Below, piece by piece: positions 53,121 through 60,313 of a stretch of 64,000 nt of DNA. Positions within the stretch are counted from its first letter, which is position 1; every line of letters starts with the position of its first letter. This DNA is from Neorhizobium sp. JUb45 (GTDB taxonomy: Bacteria; Pseudomonadota; Alphaproteobacteria; Rhizobiales; Rhizobiaceae): the NCBI RefSeq assembly GCF_004343585.1, contig NZ_SLYW01000010.1:1-64000 (forward strand). The letters run 5' to 3'. The notes beneath the pieces are model-generated. The model was not told where the DNA came from. It made no database searches and saw nothing but the letters and a program-made list of their open reading frames with translations. The translations under genes and the position numbers were made by a program.

Positions 53121-54848
53121 ATGTCGGACAATGACTTTGCCAAGCAGCGCTTGCCCAGCAGGCACGTCACCCAGGGCTATGAGCGCGCGTCGCACAGGGC
53201 AATGTTATATTCGATGGGCCTGACCAAGCAGGAGATTCACCAGCCATTTGTCGGCGTTGTTTCATGCTGGAATGAGGCCGCACCCTGCAATATCTCGCTG
53301 ATGCGCCAGGCGCAGGCCGCAAAGCGAGGCGTGGTCCGGGGTGGTGGCACGCCGAGGGAATTCACGACGATATCTGTGACCGATCTCCTGGCTATGGGAC
53401 ACGAAGGAATGCGCGCGTCGCTGCCGTCGCGGGAATGTATAGCGGATTCGGTCGAGCTGACGGTCAGGGGCCATTCTTACGACGCCCTCATCGGCCTTGC
53501 AGGATGCGACAAGACGCTGCCGGCCCTGATGATGGCGATGATCCGTCTGAATGTGCCGTCGATCTTCGTCTATGGAGGCTCGCAGCTCCCCGCCCAATAT
53601 GCCGGCAGATCCATCACCGTTCAGGACATGGTAGAGGCGGCCGGAAAGCACTCGATCGGCGAACTGTCCACGGAAGAGCTTGACGAGATGGAACGCGTGT
53701 CATGTCCGACATCCGGTTCATGCGGCGTGCAGGCGACGGCAAACACCATGGCCGCCGTGTCGGAGGCGATCGGCCTGGCACTGCCCTATTCCTCTGGTGC
53801 TCCTGCAGCGTATCTGAGCCGGGATGCCCTGTGCGTCGTCTCGGGTGAGAAAATCATGGAACTGATCAGGCGGCAGATCCGCCCGCGCGACATCGTCACG
53901 CGTCAGTCCCTCGAAAACGCCGCCGCCGTTGTCGCGGCGTCAGGCGGATCGACCAATTCGACATTGCATCTTCCAGCGCTGGCGCACGAATGCGGCATCA
54001 AGTTCGACCTGTTCGACGTTTCCGAGATCTTCCAGCGCACCCCTTACATTGCCGACCTACAACCGGGCGGAAAATACGTTGCAAAGGATATGTTCGATGT
54101 GGGTGGCGTGCCCCTGCTGATGAAAACCCTGCTGGACGGCGGCTTCCTTCATGGTGACTGTATGACAGTCACTGGACAGACCGTCGCGGAAAATCTCGCC
54201 GGCGTGAAATGGAATCCGCATCAGGACGTCATCTATCCGGTAAGCGCACCGAAAAGCCCGACGGGCGGCGTAATTGCTCTGCGTGGAAACCTGGCGCCCG
54301 ATGGGGCAGTCGTCAAAGTTGCGGGCCTGGCGAAGAGGACATTCACTGGCCCGGCGCGGTGTTTCGATAATGAAGAGGATGCTTTCGCCGCAGTCCGCGA
54401 CCGAAAATACCAAAAGGGCGATGTCATCGTCATACGGTACGAAGGCCCCAAGGGCGGGCCGGGAATGCGTGAGATGCTGGCGACCACCGCCATGCTGTAT
54501 GGGCAGGACCCGTCGGGAGAGGTGGCGCTTGTCACCGACGGGCGCTTTTCCGGCGGAACCCGCGGCTTCTGTATTGGGCATGTCGGTCCCGAAGCTGCTG
54601 TCGGCGGGCCGATCGCACTTCTTCGCGATGGCGACATCATCGTAATCGATGCGGAGGCCGGCGAGCTCAATGTTGAATTAACCGATGAAGAACTCCAGGC
54701 CCGGCAATGTGAGTGGCGTCCGCCGCAAAGCAAGCGGTACCAGTCAGGGGCCATCTGGAAATACGCGCAGCAAGTCGGTCCCGCCTTCTCAGGGGCGGTG
54801 ACGCATCCCGGCGCGCAGCCCGACGAGGAATGTTACGCCGACATCTGA
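53121..54848 (+). CDS. ilvD: dihydroxy-acid dehydratase family protein (IlvD/Edd)
   Basis: 575 residues from ATG 53121, seven bases after AAGGAGG. Family ligands: SCWNEAAPCNISLM, GLAGCDKTLPALMMA, CPTSGSCGVQATANTM, GPKGGPGMREML and DGRFSGGTRGFCIGHVGPEAA. It resembles true IlvD (2,3-dihydroxy-isovalerate dehydration in branched-chain amino-acid synthesis) more than the sugar-acid type at 38.6 kb. On this island it may instead act on an aldonate, since IlvD-family enzymes are broad. It is followed by a truncated aldehyde dehydrogenase. Confidence 0.85.
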   Translation: MSDNDFAKQRLPSRHVTQGYERASHRAMLYSMGLTKQEIHQPFVGVVSCWNEAAPCNISLMRQAQAAKRGVVRGGGTPREFTTISVTDLLAMGHEGMRASLPSRECIADSVELTVRGHSYDALIGLAGCDKTLPALMMAMIRLNVPSIFVYGGSQLPAQYAGRSITVQDMVEAAGKHSIGELSTEELDEMERVSCPTSGSCGVQATANTMAAVSEAIGLALPYSSGAPAAYLSRDALCVVSGEKIMELIRRQIRPRDIVTRQSLENAAAVVAASGGSTNSTLHLPALAHECGIKFDLFDVSEIFQRTPYIADLQPGGKYVAKDMFDVGGVPLLMKTLLDGGFLHGDCMTVTGQTVAENLAGVKWNPHQDVIYPVSAPKSPTGGVIALRGNLAPDGAVVKVAGLAKRTFTGPARCFDNEEDAFAAVRDRKYQKGDVIVIRYEGPKGGPGMREMLATTAMLYGQDPSGEVALVTDGRFSGGTRGFCIGHVGPEAAVGGPIALLRDGDIIVIDAEAGELNVELTDEELQARQCEWRPPQSKRYQSGAIWKYAQQVGPAFSGAVTHPGAQPDEECYADI

Positions 54849-54925
54849 GGCTCACGCCGCCTTGGCGCCAATAGGCCGTTCCGGCCGGCACCCTGAAATC
54901 GAGCAGTACCACAAGGAGGAAGACC

Positions 54926-55165
54926 ATGAACGTGCAAGCCAGAAATATACTCATCCACGACCCGTCGGCACAGCTCTCGCAGAAAGCTGTGGCGTTTGCG
55001 GCGCGCCCGAAGCAGCTCTTCATCAACGGAGAGTTTCGCGACGCTTCCGATGGCGGCACCTTTGCCTCGGAGGATCCAGCCACGGGCGAGAAGATCTGCG
55101 ATTTCGCATCTGCCACTGCTGAAGATGTTGATGGCGGAGAATCCGCCGGTTACGATGCTTGCTGA
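54926..55165 (+). pseudogene. aldehyde dehydrogenase N-terminal fragment
   Basis: 79 residues, starting with a good GGAGG site at 54915-54919. The text KQLFINGEFRDASDGGTFASEDPATGEKICDFASATAEDVD is the N-terminus of an NAD-dependent aldehyde dehydrogenase (about residues 20-60 of roughly 490). Similarity stops near 55135, and the frame ends in the gntR copy that follows. The catalytic domain is lost. Given its neighbours it was probably a 2-oxoglutarate-semialdehyde dehydrogenase or similar. Confidence 0.75.
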
Positions 55166-55839
55166 CCGCGAGGCTCCTGATCCTCCCAGACGAGTTCGTT
55201 GACGGTCCTCTTGAGATGAACCGTCATGAGAGCGCAGGCGGTTTGCGTGTCACGCGCGATCGCCGCCTGGGCGATCTGTTCGTGCTCGGCATGCAGATCC
55301 CTGTTGGTGACCGGAAACTGCAGGGCAAGCGCCCGGAAGCGCTCGCTGTGCAGATAGAGATTGGCCCTCATCTTCAGATACCAAGGATTGCGACAGGCGC
55401 TGACAAGCACGCTGTGGAAATGGGCATGGGCTTTCAGCCAGGCCTCGGAGACATCCTGCCCGCGCTGCCCGCGCTCCTCCGGCGTTCTTCCCAGTTCGTG
55501 CAGCGCCGCCACCAGCCGTCCCTCCCAGGCGAGATCGGCATGTTCGATGGCGTCGGTGAGACACAGGCGCTCGATTTCTATGCGCGCCTCGAACAGATAG
55601 TTGATGTCGGAGGCCTCGAACGGGGCGACGCGGAAGCCTCGCTGCGGCTCGGCCACCACCAGACCTTCCGACACAAGCCGTGAGAGGGCTTCGCGCACGA
55701 CACTCGGGCTCACCGAAAGCAACTGCGCCAGCTCGGCGATCTTCAGCTTGCCGTCCGGCTTCACCTGCGGGCCCATCATATGGGCATGCAGCTTGCGGTA
55801 CGTCATTTCCGTCAAGGTCGATAGTGATTTGTCGTTCAT
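55150..55839 (-). CDS. GntR/FadR-family regulator, copy 1
   Basis: 229 residues from ATG 55839 (MNDKSLSTL). The winged-helix GntR domain reads KIAELAQLLSVSPSVVREALSRLVSEGLV with the wing EPQRGFRVAP. The FCD ligand domain carries the metal ligands in FEARIEIERLC, HFHSVLVSAC and the final HxxxH-type region (HAEHEQIAQAAIARD). The predicted promoter (TAGACA 55870-55875, GATGTT 55847-55852) places transcription start at the ATG itself, and no ribosome site is visible, so the mRNA may be leaderless. Its last residues (EDQEPRGQQAS) differ from copy 2. Most of the gene is identical to the one at 61927. Confidence 0.9.
   Translation of the reverse strand: MNDKSLSTLTEMTYRKLHAHMMGPQVKPDGKLKIAELAQLLSVSPSVVREALSRLVSEGLVVAEPQRGFRVAPFEASDINYLFEARIEIERLCLTDAIEHADLAWEGRLVAALHELGRTPEERGQRGQDVSEAWLKAHAHFHSVLVSACRNPWYLKMRANLYLHSERFRALALQFPVTNRDLHAEHEQIAQAAIARDTQTACALMTVHLKRTVNELVWEDQEPRGQQAS
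55181..55769. repeat. 589-bp identical repeat, copy 1
   Basis: By eye this stretch is identical to 61973-62561 in the same orientation. Just beyond 55769 the copies diverge (about nine changes over the next 90 bases, up to the start codon region), and before 55181 they share nothing. Confidence 0.85.
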
Positions 55840-55869
55840 GAGCGGGAACATCGCAGAGAAGCAAAAACA

Positions 55870-55903
55870 TGTCTATAAAAAAGCATATTATCTTTATCTT
55901 TTT
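55870..55903 (-). promoter_or_regulatory. AAAGAT-N14-TAGACA box upstream of gntR copy 1
   Basis: On the minus strand AAAGAT (55890-55895) is followed after 14 bases by TAGACA (55870-55875), with a further AAAAAGAT at 55896-55903. It sits at the -35 of the regulator's own promoter, as expected for an autoregulatory site. Confidence 0.55.
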
Positions 55904-56124
55904 CCTTCTTCGATTTTATCAGGACGGCCTCGCCTTGGCATTTCGTGGAAAAAGGCGCAGGTCCCTGGAGGTGCGCAGGTCGCGTTATTCTATTGTTATA
56001 ACTCGCATTTTCGTGTAATTCTGACGCGGAATGACGCTCGACAAGGCCCGTCCAGTCGTTTGGCGATCGGCCATAGATGGCCATTGAGAGGGCGCCGCAA
56101 ATCTCAATTCTATCTTCTAAAGGC

Positions 56125-56172
56125 AAAAAAAAGATATTTTTGATTGACGGTGAGGGAATTTGGTTGTTAGCA
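56125..56172 (+). promoter_or_regulatory. promoter with A8-GATATTTT box before the FAH gene
   Basis: AAAAAAAAGATATTTT (56125-56140) precedes TTGACG (56144-56149), 17 bases, and TTAGCA (56167-56172). The gene starts 84 bases later. This is the plus-strand member of the second promoter class. The remaining 55904-56124 holds no gene. Confidence 0.55.
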
Positions 56173-56255
56173 TCCTCATCATCGACCAAGGATGGTGCTG
56201 CACTGTTTCATAACGCGCGGCTCTCGAAAACAAGACAAGGACATGGAGGAAGACT

Positions 56256-57164
56256 ATGCGGTTGACACGCTTTTTGATCGGAGGCCAACTCGGATTGGCC
56301 ATTGGCGATGGAGGCACATATCGAGGCTGGCTGGCGTCGGACGAACGTTATCCCGGAGATCTCTCCCCGGCCCTCCTCAAAGACGCGTCATTTGGCGACC
56401 TGGGCGGAAAACTGTCCGCCGGACCTGAGATACACCTGGAGTCGGCAACATTCCTTCCTCCTTTCGCCGGCTCTTCGAAGATGATCTGCGTCGGCCTGAA
56501 TTATGTCGACCACTCGGCCGAAACCGGATTCAAGGTTCCGGATTACCCGACCGTTTTCCCGAGGTTCGCGTCAAGCCTCATCGGCCACCTCAATCCGATC
56601 ATCAAGCCGGCTACGTCCGATCAGCTCGACTATGAAGGCGAGGTCGCCGTCATATTGTCGAAGGGCGGTCGCTACATCTCCGAGGCAGACGCGCTCGGTC
56701 ATGTGCTTGGCTATTCGGTGTTCAACGACGCTTCGATCCGCGATTACCAGTTGCGGACCCCGCAGTGGACGATCGGCAAGAATTTTGACGGCACAGGCGC
56801 ATTCGGACCGGCGCTGGTGACGGCCGATGAATTGCCTCTCGGCGCCGCCGGGCTTTCGATCACCACGCGATTGAACGGCACGGTCGTTCAGAACGCGAAC
56901 ACAAACGATCTGGTGTTCTCCGTGGCAAAGCTCATTTCGGATCTCAGCAAGACGATGACCCTCGAACCGGGGGACGCCATTATCACCGGCACGCCGGCCG
57001 GGGTCGGTGCAGGTCGCAAACCGCCTTTGTGGATGAAACACGGCGACGTTTGCGAGGTCGAGGTGGAGGGAATTGGCCTCCTCCGCAATACGGTGAAAAA
57101 CGAGGATGCCGGAAGCGGCGTGGATAATGGTACGACGGGAGGTCGAGTTGTCGAATATCAATGA
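56256..57164 (+). CDS. fumarylacetoacetate hydrolase family protein
   Basis: 302 residues, ATG with GGAGGAAG upstream. The FAH domain reads KMICVGLNYVDHSAE, with metal ligands in DYEGEVAVILSKGG (Glu-x-Glu style) and NDASIRDYQ, and TPAGVGAGRKPPLWMKHGD near the end. Such enzymes cleave C-C bonds in acylpyruvates or act as isomerases or hydrolases of keto acids, for example 2,4-diketo-3-deoxy acids. It overlaps the next gene by about 17 bases, so they form an operon. Confidence 0.88.
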   Translation: MRLTRFLIGGQLGLAIGDGGTYRGWLASDERYPGDLSPALLKDASFGDLGGKLSAGPEIHLESATFLPPFAGSSKMICVGLNYVDHSAETGFKVPDYPTVFPRFASSLIGHLNPIIKPATSDQLDYEGEVAVILSKGGRYISEADALGHVLGYSVFNDASIRDYQLRTPQWTIGKNFDGTGAFGPALVTADELPLGAAGLSITTRLNGTVVQNANTNDLVFSVAKLISDLSKTMTLEPGDAIITGTPAGVGAGRKPPLWMKHGDVCEVEVEGIGLLRNTVKNEDAGSGVDNGTTGGRVVEYQ

Positions 57165-57909
57165 ATTGGTGGATGTATTCTGGGCGGGTCGAAGCAAGGT
57201 GGGCGTACCCGCCGGGCTTGAAAACAAGCTCGGTGCGGAGGAAGGGTTCCGTGTGCAGATTGGCGTGCAGAACCTGTATGACGGCAACGGCGATCCGCGT
57301 GTGGGCTGGAAGGTGGCGGCGACGAACCCTGCCGTTCAGCAGCAGCTGGGCATCACCGAGCCCGCCTTCGGTAGCCTGCGCCGGTCCCGCAGTTACAAGA
57401 GCGGTCATGATCTGTCGCTTTCCAACCTCGTGAAGCCGCACGGCGAGTGTGAACTGTGCTTCGAGATCAACGAGAACATCTCGTCGGCAACTACGATCGA
57501 CGATGCTCGAAGGGCCGTTTCGAAATGCTTTCCAGCATTTGAAATGATTGAGAAGCGCGTGCCCATCACCGACTTCGGCGGCGCGATGGCTGACAATGCC
57601 GAGCATACGGCGATCGTCCTTGGAAAGGGGATTGCCATACCGGCAGACATTGATTTCTCGAAGGTAGAATGCCGTCTGAGCGTCAATGGCGAAACCATCG
57701 GGACGGCAAATGGCACGGCCGTTCTCGGAAATCCTCTCAACTCGATCCTGTGGTTGAAGCAGCGCCTTGAACTCTACGGCGTCGCGCTTCAGCCCGGTTC
57801 GCTGATCATGACGGGATCTTTCCTGAGGCAACAGCCAATCGCGGTGGGCGATCGCTTTGTGGCGGAGTTTTCCGGCATCGGATCAGTGGAAGTGCATGGC
57901 GTGAAGTAA
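57148..57909 (+). CDS. 2-keto-4-pentenoate hydratase family protein
   Basis: 253 residues from a TTG at 57148, placed by GGGAGG five bases upstream and giving MSNINELVDVFW; an ATG at 57127 is an alternative. MhpD-family features: GWKVAATNPAVQQQLGITEPAFG, CELCFEINENI with the metal ligands, and ELYGVALQPGSLIMTGSF near the end. It adds water to 2-hydroxypenta-dienoate-like compounds or performs a related step. Coupled to the FAH gene and to the MFS gene 34 bases on. Confidence 0.85.
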   Translation: MSNINELVDVFWAGRSKVGVPAGLENKLGAEEGFRVQIGVQNLYDGNGDPRVGWKVAATNPAVQQQLGITEPAFGSLRRSRSYKSGHDLSLSNLVKPHGECELCFEINENISSATTIDDARRAVSKCFPAFEMIEKRVPITDFGGAMADNAEHTAIVLGKGIAIPADIDFSKVECRLSVNGETIGTANGTAVLGNPLNSILWLKQRLELYGVALQPGSLIMTGSFLRQQPIAVGDRFVAEFSGIGSVEVHGVK

Positions 57910-57943
57910 AGTCAGCCGGAAATTCTGTCATTGGGAGGAAAAA

Positions 57944-59269
57944 ATGACTGTTTTGGTAGGGGTGGATACGCAGACGAGCGCGCTGCAGAGCGGGCTCAAA
58001 AAGGCGACGATCAGGTTGGTGCCGTTCCTTTTCGTTGCCTATATCATCAACTTTCTCGACCGGGTGAACATCGGCTACGCGGCGCTGACGATGAACGCCG
58101 ATATCGGGCTTTCGGCAACAGCATACGGGCTGGGCGCCAGCCTTTTCTTCGTCGGTTACATTCTGTTCGAGGTGCCGTCGAACATCATGTTGGAGCGCGT
58201 CGGCGCGCGTATCTGGATTGCGCGCATCATGATAAGCTGGGGGGTCGTCGGCGCCTGTATGATGTTCGTTCAGGGTCCCTATACCTTCTATCTCCTACGG
58301 TTTTTACTGGGCGTCGCCGAAGCAGGCTTTTTTCCGGGCGTTATCCTTTACATCACTTACTGGTTTCCGGCATCGTCGCGAGGGCGCATCGTGGGAATGT
58401 TTATGGCGTCCATGCCTGTTGCCGGCATATTCGGCGCACCATTGTCAACCTGGTTTCTCGGCTTTGAGGGCCTGTGGGGCCTTCGCGGATGGCAAGTGAT
58501 GTTCTTGTTCGAGGCCCTGCCGGCAATCGTTGGCGGTATCGTTGCTTATTTCTACCTCTCGGACAAACCTGCCGTAGCAAAATGGTTGGATCAGGATGAA
58601 AAGCGCGCTCTAACCGAAGAAGTCCGACGGGGTCTCTCGAGTGGGAGCAAGGGCCAGCACGCATCCGGACATCAGCCATTCCTGACCCTGTTTGCCGACT
58701 CTCGTGTGATTATGTTGGGGTTCGTCTATTTTTGCGTGCTCGTCGGGCTCTATTCCGTCAGCTACTGGTTTCCGCAGATCATGAAGCAACTCGGCCTTAC
58801 AGTTTCGCAGGTCGGTCTTGTTTCAGCAATTCCATACATCGTTTCGGCTGTCGCGATGATCCTGTGGGGCCGCAGCTCCGACAGGTCGGGTGAACGCGTC
58901 TGGCATCTTGCCCTTGCGATGTTGATCTGCGCGGTGGGCTTTTTGACTGCTGGTCTGTTGGCGACCAGTCAGGTGTGGACAGTCGTGGGTATCAGCCTTG
59001 CCTTGATTGGTGTCTTCTCCGCGGCACCACCGTTTTGGGCACTGGCGACACAATTGCTGACCGGTGAAAAGAGCGCCGCTGCCATCGCGCTCGTTGTCTC
59101 GCTCGCCACGATCGGCGGTATTGTCGCGCCCTATTGGGTGGGGTGGATGAAGGACTTCACCGGTGACTTCGGTTTGTCACTGATTGGCATCGCCGCAGTC
59201 CCGGTCCTGGGGGCGATCGTCGCCCTGGCCATCGGGGTAGTGCACAAGGGTTTGCTCCGGCGAGCGTGA
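57944..59269 (+). CDS. MFS transporter, anion:cation symporter type
   Basis: 441 residues with GGGAGG before the ATG. Twelve membrane helices are predicted, with the family start FLFVAYIINFLDRVNIGYAALTM and LFEVPSNIMLERVGAR. The N-F-L-D-R-x-N-I pattern is typical of the phthalate/tartrate/glucarate permease (ACS) group, which import organic acids. It is therefore the likely uptake system for the substrate handled by this operon. Confidence 0.9.
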   Translation: MTVLVGVDTQTSALQSGLKKATIRLVPFLFVAYIINFLDRVNIGYAALTMNADIGLSATAYGLGASLFFVGYILFEVPSNIMLERVGARIWIARIMISWGVVGACMMFVQGPYTFYLLRFLLGVAEAGFFPGVILYITYWFPASSRGRIVGMFMASMPVAGIFGAPLSTWFLGFEGLWGLRGWQVMFLFEALPAIVGGIVAYFYLSDKPAVAKWLDQDEKRALTEEVRRGLSSGSKGQHASGHQPFLTLFADSRVIMLGFVYFCVLVGLYSVSYWFPQIMKQLGLTVSQVGLVSAIPYIVSAVAMILWGRSSDRSGERVWHLALAMLICAVGFLTAGLLATSQVWTVVGISLALIGVFSAAPPFWALATQLLTGEKSAAAIALVVSLATIGGIVAPYWVGWMKDFTGDFGLSLIGIAAVPVLGAIVALAIGVVHKGLLRRA

Positions 59270-59316
59270 AGCGGCCGCGTCGCATCATCATTCAACAACA
59301 GGGAAAGTGAAGCACC

Positions 59317-59610
59317 ATGTTTGCCGTCCATTGCAGAGATAAAGCGTCAGCCGGTCCAGTCCGGGCCGAGAACCGGCCCTCCCATCTGGAGTATGTCAAA
59401 GGCAGCGGATCCATCATCGTTGGAGCGGGACCGCTGATCGGGGCAGAAGGCCATGCTATCGGCGGCCTGTTCCTCATCGACGTCGCAGATGCCGCATCCG
59501 CAAAGGAATGGGCATCGAAGGATCCGTTCTCGGCGCTGGACGTCTACGAGACGGTCGAGATCCAGGAATGGAAATTCGTCTTCGGAACGGGTCTGGAAGC
59601 GAAGTCGTAA
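59317..59610 (+). CDS. YciI family protein
   Basis: 97 residues. YciI features: RAENRPSHLEYVK at the start, with the conserved His, GPLIGAEGHAIGGLFLIDVADAASAKEWASKDPF with the second conserved Asp. Members form alpha-beta barrel dimers with a His-Asp pair and may catalyse hydrolytic or muconolactone-isomerase-like steps. It is encoded within the FAH-hydratase-MFS operon. Confidence 0.85.
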   Translation: MFAVHCRDKASAGPVRAENRPSHLEYVKGSGSIIVGAGPLIGAEGHAIGGLFLIDVADAASAKEWASKDPFSALDVYETVEIQEWKFVFGTGLEAKS

Positions 59611-59675
59611 AACGCGGCCTTCTCGAAGCGAGGCAACGTGTTGCCTCAACAAACACACAAGAAAGGAGATTTGAA

Positions 59676-59933
59676 ATGCCGATTATCACCTGCGATATTC
59701 GCAATGGTCGAACCCCGGAGCAGAAGAGCCAGCTGGCGAAAGGGCTGAGTCAGGTTCTCGTCGATGTGGCTGGAGTATCGATCGAAAACATCTTCGTCGT
59801 CACGCGCGAAATGCCCGGCTTCAACTTCCTTGATGCCGGCGAACACGTTCCCGATTACGTGCCAGGTCCGAATGGCGAGGATATCGCCGGAGCGGAACAG
59901 CTCCGCAAACGGGCGGCGGCAAAGCACACGTAA
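59676..59933 (+). CDS. 4-oxalocrotonate tautomerase family protein (first of two)
   Basis: 85 residues from ATG 59676 with AAGGAG upstream. The mature start is Pro (MPIITCDI), the catalytic base of the family, followed by GRTPEQKSQLAKGLSQVLVDVAGVS and NIFVVTREMPG. It should interconvert enol and keto forms of a dienoate. Longer than the 62-residue norm because of a C-terminal extension (DYVPGPNGEDIAGAEQLRKR). Confidence 0.85.
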   Translation: MPIITCDIRNGRTPEQKSQLAKGLSQVLVDVAGVSIENIFVVTREMPGFNFLDAGEHVPDYVPGPNGEDIAGAEQLRKRAAAKHT

Positions 59934-59955
59934 ACGCAAACCAAAGGAGACTGAA

Positions 59956-60162
59956 ATGCCCTTCATTCAATGCGATATCGAGCAAGGCCTTTCGGAAGGC
60001 CAGAAGACCGAAATCATCACGCGGATGATCGACGTGACCAACAAGGCGATAGGTTCGTCCTGCGAGCATATCAATGTCGTGCTGCGTGAACATCCGAAAG
60101 CAAATCTCGGCGAAACTGGGAAGGCCGGCCTTGGACTGATCAGTCAACGCCAGTCTGCGTGA
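59956..60162 (+). CDS. 4-oxalocrotonate tautomerase family protein (second of two)
   Basis: 68 residues from ATG 59956 with GGAGA upstream. It starts MPFIQCDI with the catalytic Pro and continues with LSEGQKTEIITRMIDVTNKAIG and HINVVLREHPKANLGE, near the family's usual length. It is 22 bases after the first tautomerase gene. In related systems two different chains form a heterohexamer, which is possible here but unproven. Confidence 0.85.
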   Translation: MPFIQCDIEQGLSEGQKTEIITRMIDVTNKAIGSSCEHINVVLREHPKANLGETGKAGLGLISQRQSA

Positions 60163-60247
60163 ATTGGATAACGGATGCGGAGGGGCAGCGCTCCCTCCGC
60201 ATCCGATGTTTTGATGCACTGTTGTTGAGACGAACTAGGTCGCGACG

Positions 60248-60265
60248 CGTTACTTCCTTGTAACG
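60248..60265. promoter_or_regulatory. CGTTAC-N6-GTAACG dyad before uxaA-like gene
   Basis: A perfect 6-base dyad with a 6-base spacer stands 49 bases before the start of the UxaA-type dehydratase. Its spacing suits a regulator dimer. Confidence 0.5.
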
Positions 60266-60313
60266 TGCCAGAATCCTCCGGTCTCAATCATCCGCTTATC
60301 ATGGGAGGTAATA

